Origin: Gammaproteobacteria bacterium
GTDB taxonomy: Bacteria; Pseudomonadota; Gammaproteobacteria; AKS1
Direction: 5' to 3'
NCBI GenBank assembly: GCA_027006175.1
Contig: JALTKS010000079.1
Span: forward strand, 1 to 64,000
DNA length: 64,000 nucleotides
In this document: piece after piece, positions 26,871-34,697 of the stretch
Layout: every line of letters begins with the position of its first letter
How positions within the stretch are numbered: position 1 is the stretch's first letter
Translations under genes and position numbers: made by a program
Notes under the pieces: model-generated
What the model was told of the DNA's origin: nothing
Database searches by the model: none
What the model saw: only the letters and a program-made list of their open reading frames with translations

Positions 26871-28703
26871 ATGTGTGGATTTGCTGCGTTATTTGAACCT
26901 CATAGAGTTTTTGATGATGGGTTATTGCGCCAGATGGATAGGGATTTATTTCATCGTGGTCCAGATTCAGGCGGGGTGGTTTCTGAGTCTGGCTGTGCTT
27001 TAGTATTTAGACGTTTAGCGATCATTGATCTTGATTCTGTTAGTGACCAACCGATGGTCGATCCTTCTGGTCGTTATGCAATGGTATTCAATGGCGAGAT
27101 TTATAATTACCAACAACTGCGTACGGAAATGAAAAACTTGGGCGACATCTTTTATACAAAGGGTGATGCAGAAGTTATTCTGCGTGGTTTTATACGCTGG
27201 GGTAAGGCTATATTTTCTCGACTTGAAGGAATGTTTGCAGTTGTTATTTGGGATCGACAACAAAAGAGTGGTATCGCTGCTCGTGATCCACTTGGGATCA
27301 AACCACTATATATGGCTCGCGACCATGATTTAATCGCATTTGCTAGTGAGATGCGTCCTTTACGACGATTGGTCGGTTCGAGACCAGATCTTTCTGCATT
27401 GTCTGAGTTATTGATGTATCGTTTCGCGGCGGGACGATTGAGCAATTTGCAAAATATTGATTTGGTTTCTGGTGGTTCTCTGATTGAATTTGAGCCAATG
27501 AAGAGCTTAGTTCGAGAAGAGAGCTATTGTGATTTTCTAGACACTTTTCAACCACAGCATGACATGAGTGAGTCTGATGCTATAGAGATATCTCGTGAAG
27601 CCTTGTTTGACTCTATTGAAACACATCTACAAAGTGATACAGGTTATGCAATACAGCTATCAGGTGGTGTTGATTCAAGCCTTGTGTCTGCGATAGTCAA
27701 AAACCGCCATCCTGAACGACCCTTGAGGACATATGGTATAAATTTACAACCATTACCTCAAGATGAACGTAAATACCGTGAGATGGTGATAAAACGTTAT
27801 AAGCTTGATCATCATGAAATTAAACTAAACGGGCTGGATTTTGCAGATTCCTTACCTAAGGCAATTGCACACATGGAGGGGCCATCAGCACATTACGGTT
27901 GTGTATTATTAATGCGCCTGTGCGAGCATATTAGTGAAACAGATAAGGTTGTGTTGACTGGAGAAGGCGCTGATGAGCTTTTTGGTGGTTATGCTCGTTA
28001 TGGTCAATGGAAAGAATTACAAAGTCTTGGTAAAAAAGCGCGGTTGATTCCAAGTCTATTATGGCCGTTACTCAAACGTTATCGTGGAGCGAAGAGATTT
28101 TCACAACATGATCCTGCGATTGTTTCATCTATATATTTCGATTTTTTAAATCTGAAACCATTATTTCCGGATTTGTTTTCCACTACTGGTTGGCGTGAAA
28201 ATGTAGCTGGACGATTTGGTGATTTTCGAGACCGTATGATGGCCGTTGATCAATCAAGCTATCTATCATCGCTACTGATGCGACAGGATAAAATGGCTAT
28301 GGCAGCATCGGTTGAGGCAAGAGTGCCTTTTACTCATCTGCCACTATTTGGCGTAGTTAATAGTATACCTCGAGATATACGCATCCCAGGTGGTGTAACA
28401 AAACCTTTATTAAAAAAAATTGCTGAACCTTGGTTGCCTAATGACCTCTTGTATAGAAGAAAAGTAGGGTTAAATCTACCACTTAATGATTGGTTACGTA
28501 AACCGGAGTTGCTGGGGCGTTATGTCGATGATCTGGTTTCACATGATGGGCGTTTGGCAGAATTTGGTGAAAGGACTAAATTAATTAAGTTAGTAGAAGC
28601 TTTTCGAAAAGGTAAACAGTCTAATGATATGCCACCTTTAATGAATTTGGTTAATCTGGAAATATGGTTACGATCGCTTGATATGATTTCTGTTACGAGG
28701 TAG
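26871..28703 (+). CDS. Glutamine-hydrolysing asparagine synthase family amidotransferase
   Basis: A 610-residue AsnB-type protein. It begins MCGF with the nucleophile Cys2, and has HRGPDSGG (about 29-36), NGEIYNY (about 74-80) and the synthetase PP-loop QLSGGVDSS (about 263-271). True AsnB makes asparagine, but in O-antigen loci paralogues such as WbpS amidate uronic acids to uronamides. Two UDP-sugar dehydrogenases in this locus would supply uronic acids, so glycan amidation is the favoured reading. Seven nt separate it from the previous AsnB-like gene. Confidence 0.87.
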   Translation: MCGFAALFEPHRVFDDGLLRQMDRDLFHRGPDSGGVVSESGCALVFRRLAIIDLDSVSDQPMVDPSGRYAMVFNGEIYNYQQLRTEMKNLGDIFYTKGDAEVILRGFIRWGKAIFSRLEGMFAVVIWDRQQKSGIAARDPLGIKPLYMARDHDLIAFASEMRPLRRLVGSRPDLSALSELLMYRFAAGRLSNLQNIDLVSGGSLIEFEPMKSLVREESYCDFLDTFQPQHDMSESDAIEISREALFDSIETHLQSDTGYAIQLSGGVDSSLVSAIVKNRHPERPLRTYGINLQPLPQDERKYREMVIKRYKLDHHEIKLNGLDFADSLPKAIAHMEGPSAHYGCVLLMRLCEHISETDKVVLTGEGADELFGGYARYGQWKELQSLGKKARLIPSLLWPLLKRYRGAKRFSQHDPAIVSSIYFDFLNLKPLFPDLFSTTGWRENVAGRFGDFRDRMMAVDQSSYLSSLLMRQDKMAMAASVEARVPFTHLPLFGVVNSIPRDIRIPGGVTKPLLKKIAEPWLPNDLLYRRKVGLNLPLNDWLRKPELLGRYVDDLVSHDGRLAEFGERTKLIKLVEAFRKGKQSNDMPPLMNLVNLEIWLRSLDMISVTR

Positions 28704-28735
28704 TTATACCAATGGTCTTGAATAAAACAATCTGA

Positions 28736-29908
28736 ATGAGTATTTCAGTTTTATACGTATTAGCAAATCTGGATGTTGGTGGGGCAGAACGGCACATCGC
28801 TCAGATTATACCTAAGCTTAACCCATCAATAGTGAAGCCAACATTATTCACTCTTATTTACAAAGGTGTACTTTCTGCGGAGATTGAGAATAAAGGTGTA
28901 ATCATTATTGGTTCTGGTGATGAATATAATTGGCGCAACATGTCTAAACTAAAACGAGTTTTACACATGTTCCATAGTTTAAAAGAATTGTTCTTTTTAT
29001 TGCGACGTAATAGACCTGATGTTGTACATTTTTTTCTTCCAATGCCATATCTTTTAGGAGGTATCGTATCACTACTTGCTGGTGTAAATTTTTGTGTAAT
29101 GAGTCGGCGTAGTTTGAATTATTATCAAAGACATTATTTTGGTGCTGCTCGGATTGAACGCTGGTTACATAAACGAATGGTTCGTATTTTAGGTAATTCG
29201 CAAGCGGTTTTGGATGATCTGCGTAATGAAGGTGTCTCTGAGCATAAGTTAGGTTTAATTTATAACGGTGTTGATATACCGGTCACTATAGACAAATGTG
29301 AGCGAGATGACTTACGTCAGAAAATTGGCATTGAAAGCGAAGATTTAGTAATAATCATTGTCGCTAACCTTATACCTTATAAAGGGCATAAGGATTTGTT
29401 GTATGGTCTAGCTAAAACCTCAATGCTACTACCAGAAAACTGGAAATTAGTCTGTGTAGGCCATGATGGTCACGGAATAATGGCAGATTTAGTTAAATTA
29501 TCTATTGCACTTGGTATCACTGAGCATGTGGAATTTATTGGTGGACGTTCTGATGTCTCTGATTTATTACAGGTATCTGATGTTGCAGTTTTGTGTTCGC
29601 ATGAAGAAGGATTCTCTAACGCAGTACTAGAAGGCATGGCAGCTGGGTTACCATCAGTGGTAACGGATGTTGGAGGAAATGCTGAAGCTATTAGAGATGG
29701 TGTTGACGGATATGTGATTCCAGCAAACAACCCAGAAATTTTAGGTAAGAAAATTGCGGATTTATTGTGTGATGAAAAATTGCGAAAAATGATGGGGGGC
29801 AGTGCTCGTCTTCGTGCTCAAACAAGTTTCTCTGTTGAATCTTGTGTACAGGCTTATGAAAAAATGTATCAGAAAATTACTTCTAAAAAGAGTCAGAACA
29901 AAAACTGA
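28736..29908 (+). CDS. Glycosyltransferase family 4 protein
   Basis: A 390-residue GT4 enzyme with complete GT-B landmarks. These are an N-terminal glycine-rich acceptor loop LDVGGAERHIAQ (about 13-24), YNGVDIP (about 179-185), LIPYKGHKDLL (about 216-226) and EEGFSNAVLEGMAAGLP (about 289-305) with the EX7E pair. It transfers a hexose-type residue from a nucleotide donor; the sugar is not predictable. It sits between two asparagine-synthase genes. Confidence 0.88.
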   Translation: MSISVLYVLANLDVGGAERHIAQIIPKLNPSIVKPTLFTLIYKGVLSAEIENKGVIIIGSGDEYNWRNMSKLKRVLHMFHSLKELFFLLRRNRPDVVHFFLPMPYLLGGIVSLLAGVNFCVMSRRSLNYYQRHYFGAARIERWLHKRMVRILGNSQAVLDDLRNEGVSEHKLGLIYNGVDIPVTIDKCERDDLRQKIGIESEDLVIIIVANLIPYKGHKDLLYGLAKTSMLLPENWKLVCVGHDGHGIMADLVKLSIALGITEHVEFIGGRSDVSDLLQVSDVAVLCSHEEGFSNAVLEGMAAGLPSVVTDVGGNAEAIRDGVDGYVIPANNPEILGKKIADLLCDEKLRKMMGGSARLRAQTSFSVESCVQAYEKMYQKITSKKSQNKN

Positions 29909-29972
29909 TAATGATCATGATTAATTTATATCTAATATATAGAAATACTTCATATACAGTGAATAGTAAGTA

Positions 29973-31901
29973 ATGTGTGGTTTAACCGGCTTCTGGAATC
30001 CTTCATCTAGTTGGGGTGTAGAAAAAAGTCAATTTTTTTTACGCGAAATGGCGGATAAAATAAAATCCAGAGGTCCTGATAGTCAAGGGATTTGGTACGA
30101 TCAAACAACAGGGATTGGTTTTGCACATCAACGGTTATCAATTGTTGATTTATCCTCTGCAGGTCAACAACCAATGCACTCCTCATCTGGTAATAGTGTG
30201 ATTGCCTATAATGGCGAAATCTATAATACGGCTGATATGCGGCAGGAACTTGAAATAAACGGTATCCAGTTTCGTGGTCATTCTGATACTGAAGTGCTGC
30301 TAGAAGGTTGTGAGTATTGGGGTGTGGAAGCAATGGTTAACCGTTGCATTGGAATGTTTGCTTTTGCATTTTGGGATCGTAAATTACGACGGCTTACGTT
30401 GGTTAGAGATAGAGTAGGTATTAAACCTCTATACTGGGGAAGATGTAATGGTGTCTGGTATTTTGGCTCACAACCTAAGAGTATTACTGCGAACCCTAAC
30501 TTTGATGTAAGAGTTAACCGTGATGTCATGGCAAGGTTTATCCAGTATGCATATGTATCTGCACCAGACTGTATTTATCAAGATTTGCAACAACTTCGCC
30601 CTGGCCATCTGCTTCATATTGATGAAAATAATGATACCAATATGGTGCGTTATTGGGATTTGCCTAATATTGCCATTATACAGTCCGATAAAATTAGCGA
30701 GGCATCTTATAATGATCTAGTTGGTGAGCTTGAGGCATTACTTTTAGATGCCGTTGATCGCAGAATGATTGCTGAAGTACCATTAGGTGCATTTTTGTCC
30801 GGTGGTGTGGATAGCTCGTTAGTGGTTGCGCTGATGCAAGCTAACTCGACACAAAAAGTAAGAACATTTTCTATTGGTTTCAATGAGCAAGGTTATAATG
30901 AAGCCGACTATGCGAGTGAAGTGGCAAAGCACTTAGGTACAGACCACACTGAAATGTATGTAAGTCATCAGCAAGTGCTTGATCTGGTACCACGCATTGC
31001 GGAAGCATATGATGAGCCTTTTGGTGATTCATCACAGTTGCCTACACAAATGTTATGTTCACTGACCCGTAAAGAAGTTACTGTTGCGCTATCAGGAGAT
31101 GGTGGTGATGAACTATTTGCTGGTTATAACCGATATTTGGTTTCTGAACATTTGCGTAAGGGCTACGCGAATTTTCCACGAAGTTTACGAAAGCTATCTG
31201 CTGGTTTCTTACGTTCAATTAAACCATCAGCATGGGATAGTATTGGTAAATTGATTCCACGAGGCAAACGTCCCGCGATGCTTGGTGATAAGTTACACAA
31301 ACTTGCGGCAGTCATTGGGCTTGATGATTTTGAGCAAGTGTATCCGGCGCTTTTAGAATATTGGTCGCATGCTGTTGTACCAAGAGCAGGTGACCCTATT
31401 TCACCGATAGGTTGGTCAGAAGGGGCTTCAGCCGTTAGTAACACAACGATGCGTATGCAATTAATGGATATGTTGAGTTATCTTCCTGACGATATTTTGA
31501 CTAAGGTTGATAGGGCAAGTATGGATGTCAGTCTTGAAGCAAGAGTCCCATTACTCGATCATCGTGTTGTTGAATTTTCATTGAGGTTGCCACAGTCAGC
31601 AAAGCTGGTTAATGGACGAGGCAAATTGATTCTCAGAGATGTCCTTGATCGGTATGTTCCGCGTGAATTAATTGATCGTCCTAAAATGGGGTTTGGTGTA
31701 CCGTTAGATGCCTGGCTACGTGGGCCACTTAGGGATTGGGCTGAGGATCTGCTAGATCCGATTAATCTACGAGATGATGATATGTTTGATGTAGCACCAA
31801 TTCGTCGCCGTTGGGATGAGCATCTTTCAGGGCAGCGAAATTGGCAATATTCATTATGGAATGTATTAATGGCTCAATCATGGAGACGTAACTGGTTATA
31901 G
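29973..31901 (+). CDS. Second glutamine-hydrolysing asparagine synthase family protein
   Basis: A 642-residue AsnB paralogue. Cys2 follows the initiator Met (MCGLTGFW). RGPDSQGIW (about 33-41), YNGEIYNT (about 75-82), the PP-loop FLSGGVDSSLV (about 268-278) and ALSGDGGDELFAGYNRY (about 368-384) are all present, so both half-reactions look intact. It is the third AsnB-like gene within 7 kb. As with its relatives in O-antigen clusters, amide formation on a uronic acid is more likely than asparagine supply; this is inferred from position. Confidence 0.87.
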   Translation: MCGLTGFWNPSSSWGVEKSQFFLREMADKIKSRGPDSQGIWYDQTTGIGFAHQRLSIVDLSSAGQQPMHSSSGNSVIAYNGEIYNTADMRQELEINGIQFRGHSDTEVLLEGCEYWGVEAMVNRCIGMFAFAFWDRKLRRLTLVRDRVGIKPLYWGRCNGVWYFGSQPKSITANPNFDVRVNRDVMARFIQYAYVSAPDCIYQDLQQLRPGHLLHIDENNDTNMVRYWDLPNIAIIQSDKISEASYNDLVGELEALLLDAVDRRMIAEVPLGAFLSGGVDSSLVVALMQANSTQKVRTFSIGFNEQGYNEADYASEVAKHLGTDHTEMYVSHQQVLDLVPRIAEAYDEPFGDSSQLPTQMLCSLTRKEVTVALSGDGGDELFAGYNRYLVSEHLRKGYANFPRSLRKLSAGFLRSIKPSAWDSIGKLIPRGKRPAMLGDKLHKLAAVIGLDDFEQVYPALLEYWSHAVVPRAGDPISPIGWSEGASAVSNTTMRMQLMDMLSYLPDDILTKVDRASMDVSLEARVPLLDHRVVEFSLRLPQSAKLVNGRGKLILRDVLDRYVPRELIDRPKMGFGVPLDAWLRGPLRDWAEDLLDPINLRDDDMFDVAPIRRRWDEHLSGQRNWQYSLWNVLMAQSWRRNWL

Positions 31902-31916
31902 TTAAAATAATTAAAT

Positions 31917-32663
31917 ATGGATTTTATTAAATCACTGATATCAATAGCATCTGATCCAATTAGTCACGTATTATTTTTTTTAGTACTAAGTTGGAAATTT
32001 CGATCACTTCATAAGTATTTTCCTCTCGCTATTCTTTATTTAATGTTAGTGGCAACTCCTATATTGAATAAAGGCTTGTTAAGTCTATGGTCTGTATCAG
32101 ATAGTGTAAACAATGATATAACATATGATGCTACTGTATTGCTTTTAGGCGTTACAGATTTTAAGTGGCATATGAAATATATACCTGATAAGCGAAACGG
32201 CTATTGTAATCTTAATCAAAATGCGAGTCGTGTCGGTTATCTATTGCGCAAATATAGAGAAGGACATGTTTCGCGTGTTTTTTTGGGACAAAATAATATT
32301 AATGGATTTAATGAAACGGCATGCGTGAGAGATATGTTGTTGCAGCAAGGTATAGATGAAAAGAATATCTTTATTATGGGGAATGTGAGTAGAACTTTAG
32401 ATGAAATTCGTGAACTTAAAAAAGTTATTAATCAATTTTCATCAAAGAGGGTGTTGCTAATTACATCTAGTCAGCATATGCGTCGTGCTCTAGCATTTGC
32501 TTCAGCGCAAGGATTTAATGTTGACCATTATTCAACAGATAAAGTTGATATTAAGTATCAATTCAAAGAACTTATCCCAAGTTCAAAATGGCTCGTCAAT
32601 ACGTCATCATTATTGTATGAAATACTTGCCTATAGTGGTTATAGGCTTACTGGTAAGTTGTAA
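31917..32663 (+). CDS. YdcF/SanA-like DUF218 membrane protein
   Basis: A 248-residue protein with an N-terminal hydrophobic region (about 15-60, one or two membrane spans) and a C-terminal DUF218 domain. The domain shows TYDATVLLLGV at its start, NVSRTLDEIRELK (about 155-167) and the family motif LLITSSQHMRRALAF (about 179-193). DUF218 proteins (YdcF, SanA, ElyC) are linked to envelope and lipid-carrier matters, but the reaction is not known. Its place inside the operon suggests a link with undecaprenyl-linked glycan handling. Confidence 0.75.
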   Translation: MDFIKSLISIASDPISHVLFFLVLSWKFRSLHKYFPLAILYLMLVATPILNKGLLSLWSVSDSVNNDITYDATVLLLGVTDFKWHMKYIPDKRNGYCNLNQNASRVGYLLRKYREGHVSRVFLGQNNINGFNETACVRDMLLQQGIDEKNIFIMGNVSRTLDEIRELKKVINQFSSKRVLLITSSQHMRRALAFASAQGFNVDHYSTDKVDIKYQFKELIPSSKWLVNTSSLLYEILAYSGYRLTGKL

Positions 32664-32796
32664 CTGGTTTTAGAGAAAATTAAGTATTAGTAAATTTATT
32701 CCATGGTATATCAGGATAATTGCAAAATTAATCCTTTCACGTTTACCGTTTAGTTATAAATCATGGTCACGCATCGGTTTATTTCGTCATGGCGCA

Positions 32797-33546
32797 ATGG
32801 ATGATTTCAGTTATGCCTGGGAGGTTCTAAATAAACATACCGCTGTATTGAATAAAAAGGATGGCTGGTATGGTTTGGAATTAGGACCTGGAGATGGGCT
32901 CTTATCTGCTTTTCTTTCACCTGCAGTTGGTTCATCTGGCTTGGTGCTAGTTGATGCAGGTGATTTCGCACACAGAGATGCAGACTTGTACCGTAAACAG
33001 ATTTCTCAATTTAACGAATCTATTCCAGATAACCGTCTACCAAATTTCCCTGAAAATAAAGATGTAAATGCTTTACTTGACGGTGTTGGTGGACGTTATT
33101 ATTCGCAAGGGCTTGAATCATTACGACAGCTTGAAAGCGATTCATTTGATTTAATATATTCACAAGCAGTACTTGAACATATTCGACGAGATGAGTTTGA
33201 GGCTACAATGCGGGAGTGCCATCGTTTGTTGCGTAAAGATGGCATTATGAGTCATGTTGTTGATTACAAGGATCACTTAGGTGGCGCGCTTAATAATATG
33301 CGGTTATCAAGCAAAATTTGGGAACGTGATTGGTTTGCTTCAGATAGTGGTTTTTATACAAACCGATTAAGAATGTCTGAAATGATTTCTATTTGCAATG
33401 ATGTTGGTTTTAATGTTGAGAGTCGTAATATTCGCCGATGGGAATCCATGCCTATAAAAAGAAGGCAATTAGCAAAAGAGTTTCAGCATCTTTCTGATGA
33501 TGAGCTGCTTGTTTCTGGAACACATATATTGATGGTATCAAAATGA
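32797..33546 (+). CDS. SAM-dependent methyltransferase, N-terminus uncertain
   Basis: A class I methyltransferase. It has motif I GLELGPGDGLLSAF (about 26-39), SFDLIYSQAVLEHI (about 114-127) and RECHRLLRKDGIMSHVVDY, which is typical of the Methyltransf_11 type. From ATG 32797 it has 249 residues, but the frame stays open back to 32674. That upstream stretch reads like protein of this family (KLILSRLPFSYKSWSRIGLF just before the ATG). It holds no ATG, GTG or TTG, so either ATT 32686, about 9 nt after an AGAGA, is used, or the original start has been lost. The substrate is probably a sugar in the glycan. Confidence 0.78.
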   Translation: MDDFSYAWEVLNKHTAVLNKKDGWYGLELGPGDGLLSAFLSPAVGSSGLVLVDAGDFAHRDADLYRKQISQFNESIPDNRLPNFPENKDVNALLDGVGGRYYSQGLESLRQLESDSFDLIYSQAVLEHIRRDEFEATMRECHRLLRKDGIMSHVVDYKDHLGGALNNMRLSSKIWERDWFASDSGFYTNRLRMSEMISICNDVGFNVESRNIRRWESMPIKRRQLAKEFQHLSDDELLVSGTHILMVSK

Positions 33547-33572
33547 TATTTCTATTAGCCGGTTATTATTGA

Positions 33573-34697
33573 ATGAAACGGTTGTTATTTATTGTTACTG
33601 AAGATTGGTACTTTGTTTCTCATCGTCTTGATCTGGCTATCGCGGCAATAGATTCTGGTTATACTGTTGCATTATTAAGTAATATATCGACACATCGCGG
33701 TCTTATCGAATCAAAAGGCATTGAAATAATCGATTGGTCATTAGATAGGCGATCTCGCAATTTTATTTCAGAGTTCAGATCTATAATAGGTGTGGTAAAA
33801 GCAATTCGTCATTTTAAACCTGATGTTGTACATGCAGTGGCAATGAAGCCAGTTCTTTATACTGCATTGGCAACTCGAATCACAGGAATTAAGGCACGTG
33901 TGTACGCGCTAGCTGGACTTGGTTTTATTTTTAGTTCACAAAAGAAAATGGCTCGTTTACTGAAACCTTTTTTTGTTGTTGCTTTTCGCTGGGCATTGAA
34001 GGGGCATAAATCACGATTAATTTTACAAAATCAGGATGATGTGGCTTTGTTGCTCAATTACCGGGTTATTGAAAAAAACAGGATTTGTCTAATTCGTGGA
34101 GCAGGTGTTAATACAGAATTATTTTCTCCTCAAAATAAATTATCTGCTATTCCTTTGGTTGTGTTATCAGGCAGGTTGCTTTGGGCAAAAGGCCCTGAGG
34201 TATTTGTAAAATGTGCCCGGTTATTGAAATCTAAAGGAATATCTGTGCGTTTTGCCTTGGTTGGCGAACCTGACGCACATAACCCAGAGTCAATTCCTGT
34301 TACACAGTTACACGAATGGGTTAATGAAGGTGTTGTTGAATGGTGGGGCAGGAGAAATGATATGCCAGATGTTTTACGTCAGGCAGCGATTGTCTGTTTA
34401 CCAACAACGTATGGAGAAGGTCTTCCTAAAGCGTTACTCGAAGCGGCAAGTTGCGGTTTACCCATTGTCACTTACGATGTGCCTGGTTGTCGAGAGATAG
34501 TTATTAATGACGTAAATGGTTATCTCATTCCAAAAAATGATGAACAGGGATTATTTGCCGCAGTAGAGATGTTGCTAAATGATTCATTATTACGAGAACA
34601 AATGGGGAAGGCGGGCAGAGAACTTGTTTTAAATGAATTTTCACAAAAGAAAGTTGCTGATGAAACGATAAAAGTGTGGGATGGACTGACAAGTTGA
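33573..34697 (+). CDS. Glycosyltransferase family 4 protein
   Basis: A 374-residue GT-B enzyme. The N-terminal acceptor domain has TEDWYFVSHRLDLAIAA (about 9-25) and VVHAVAMKPVLYTALA (about 86-101), seen in glycosyltransferases of O-antigen loci that act near WbpL-type initiators. The donor domain has VLSGRLLWAKGPEVFV (about 198-213) and TYGEGLPKALLEAASCGLP (about 280-298). A sugar cannot be named with certainty. Its end overlaps the start of the large membrane protein gene by 22 nt. Confidence 0.87.
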   Translation: MKRLLFIVTEDWYFVSHRLDLAIAAIDSGYTVALLSNISTHRGLIESKGIEIIDWSLDRRSRNFISEFRSIIGVVKAIRHFKPDVVHAVAMKPVLYTALATRITGIKARVYALAGLGFIFSSQKKMARLLKPFFVVAFRWALKGHKSRLILQNQDDVALLLNYRVIEKNRICLIRGAGVNTELFSPQNKLSAIPLVVLSGRLLWAKGPEVFVKCARLLKSKGISVRFALVGEPDAHNPESIPVTQLHEWVNEGVVEWWGRRNDMPDVLRQAAIVCLPTTYGEGLPKALLEAASCGLPIVTYDVPGCREIVINDVNGYLIPKNDEQGLFAAVEMLLNDSLLREQMGKAGRELVLNEFSQKKVADETIKVWDGLTS

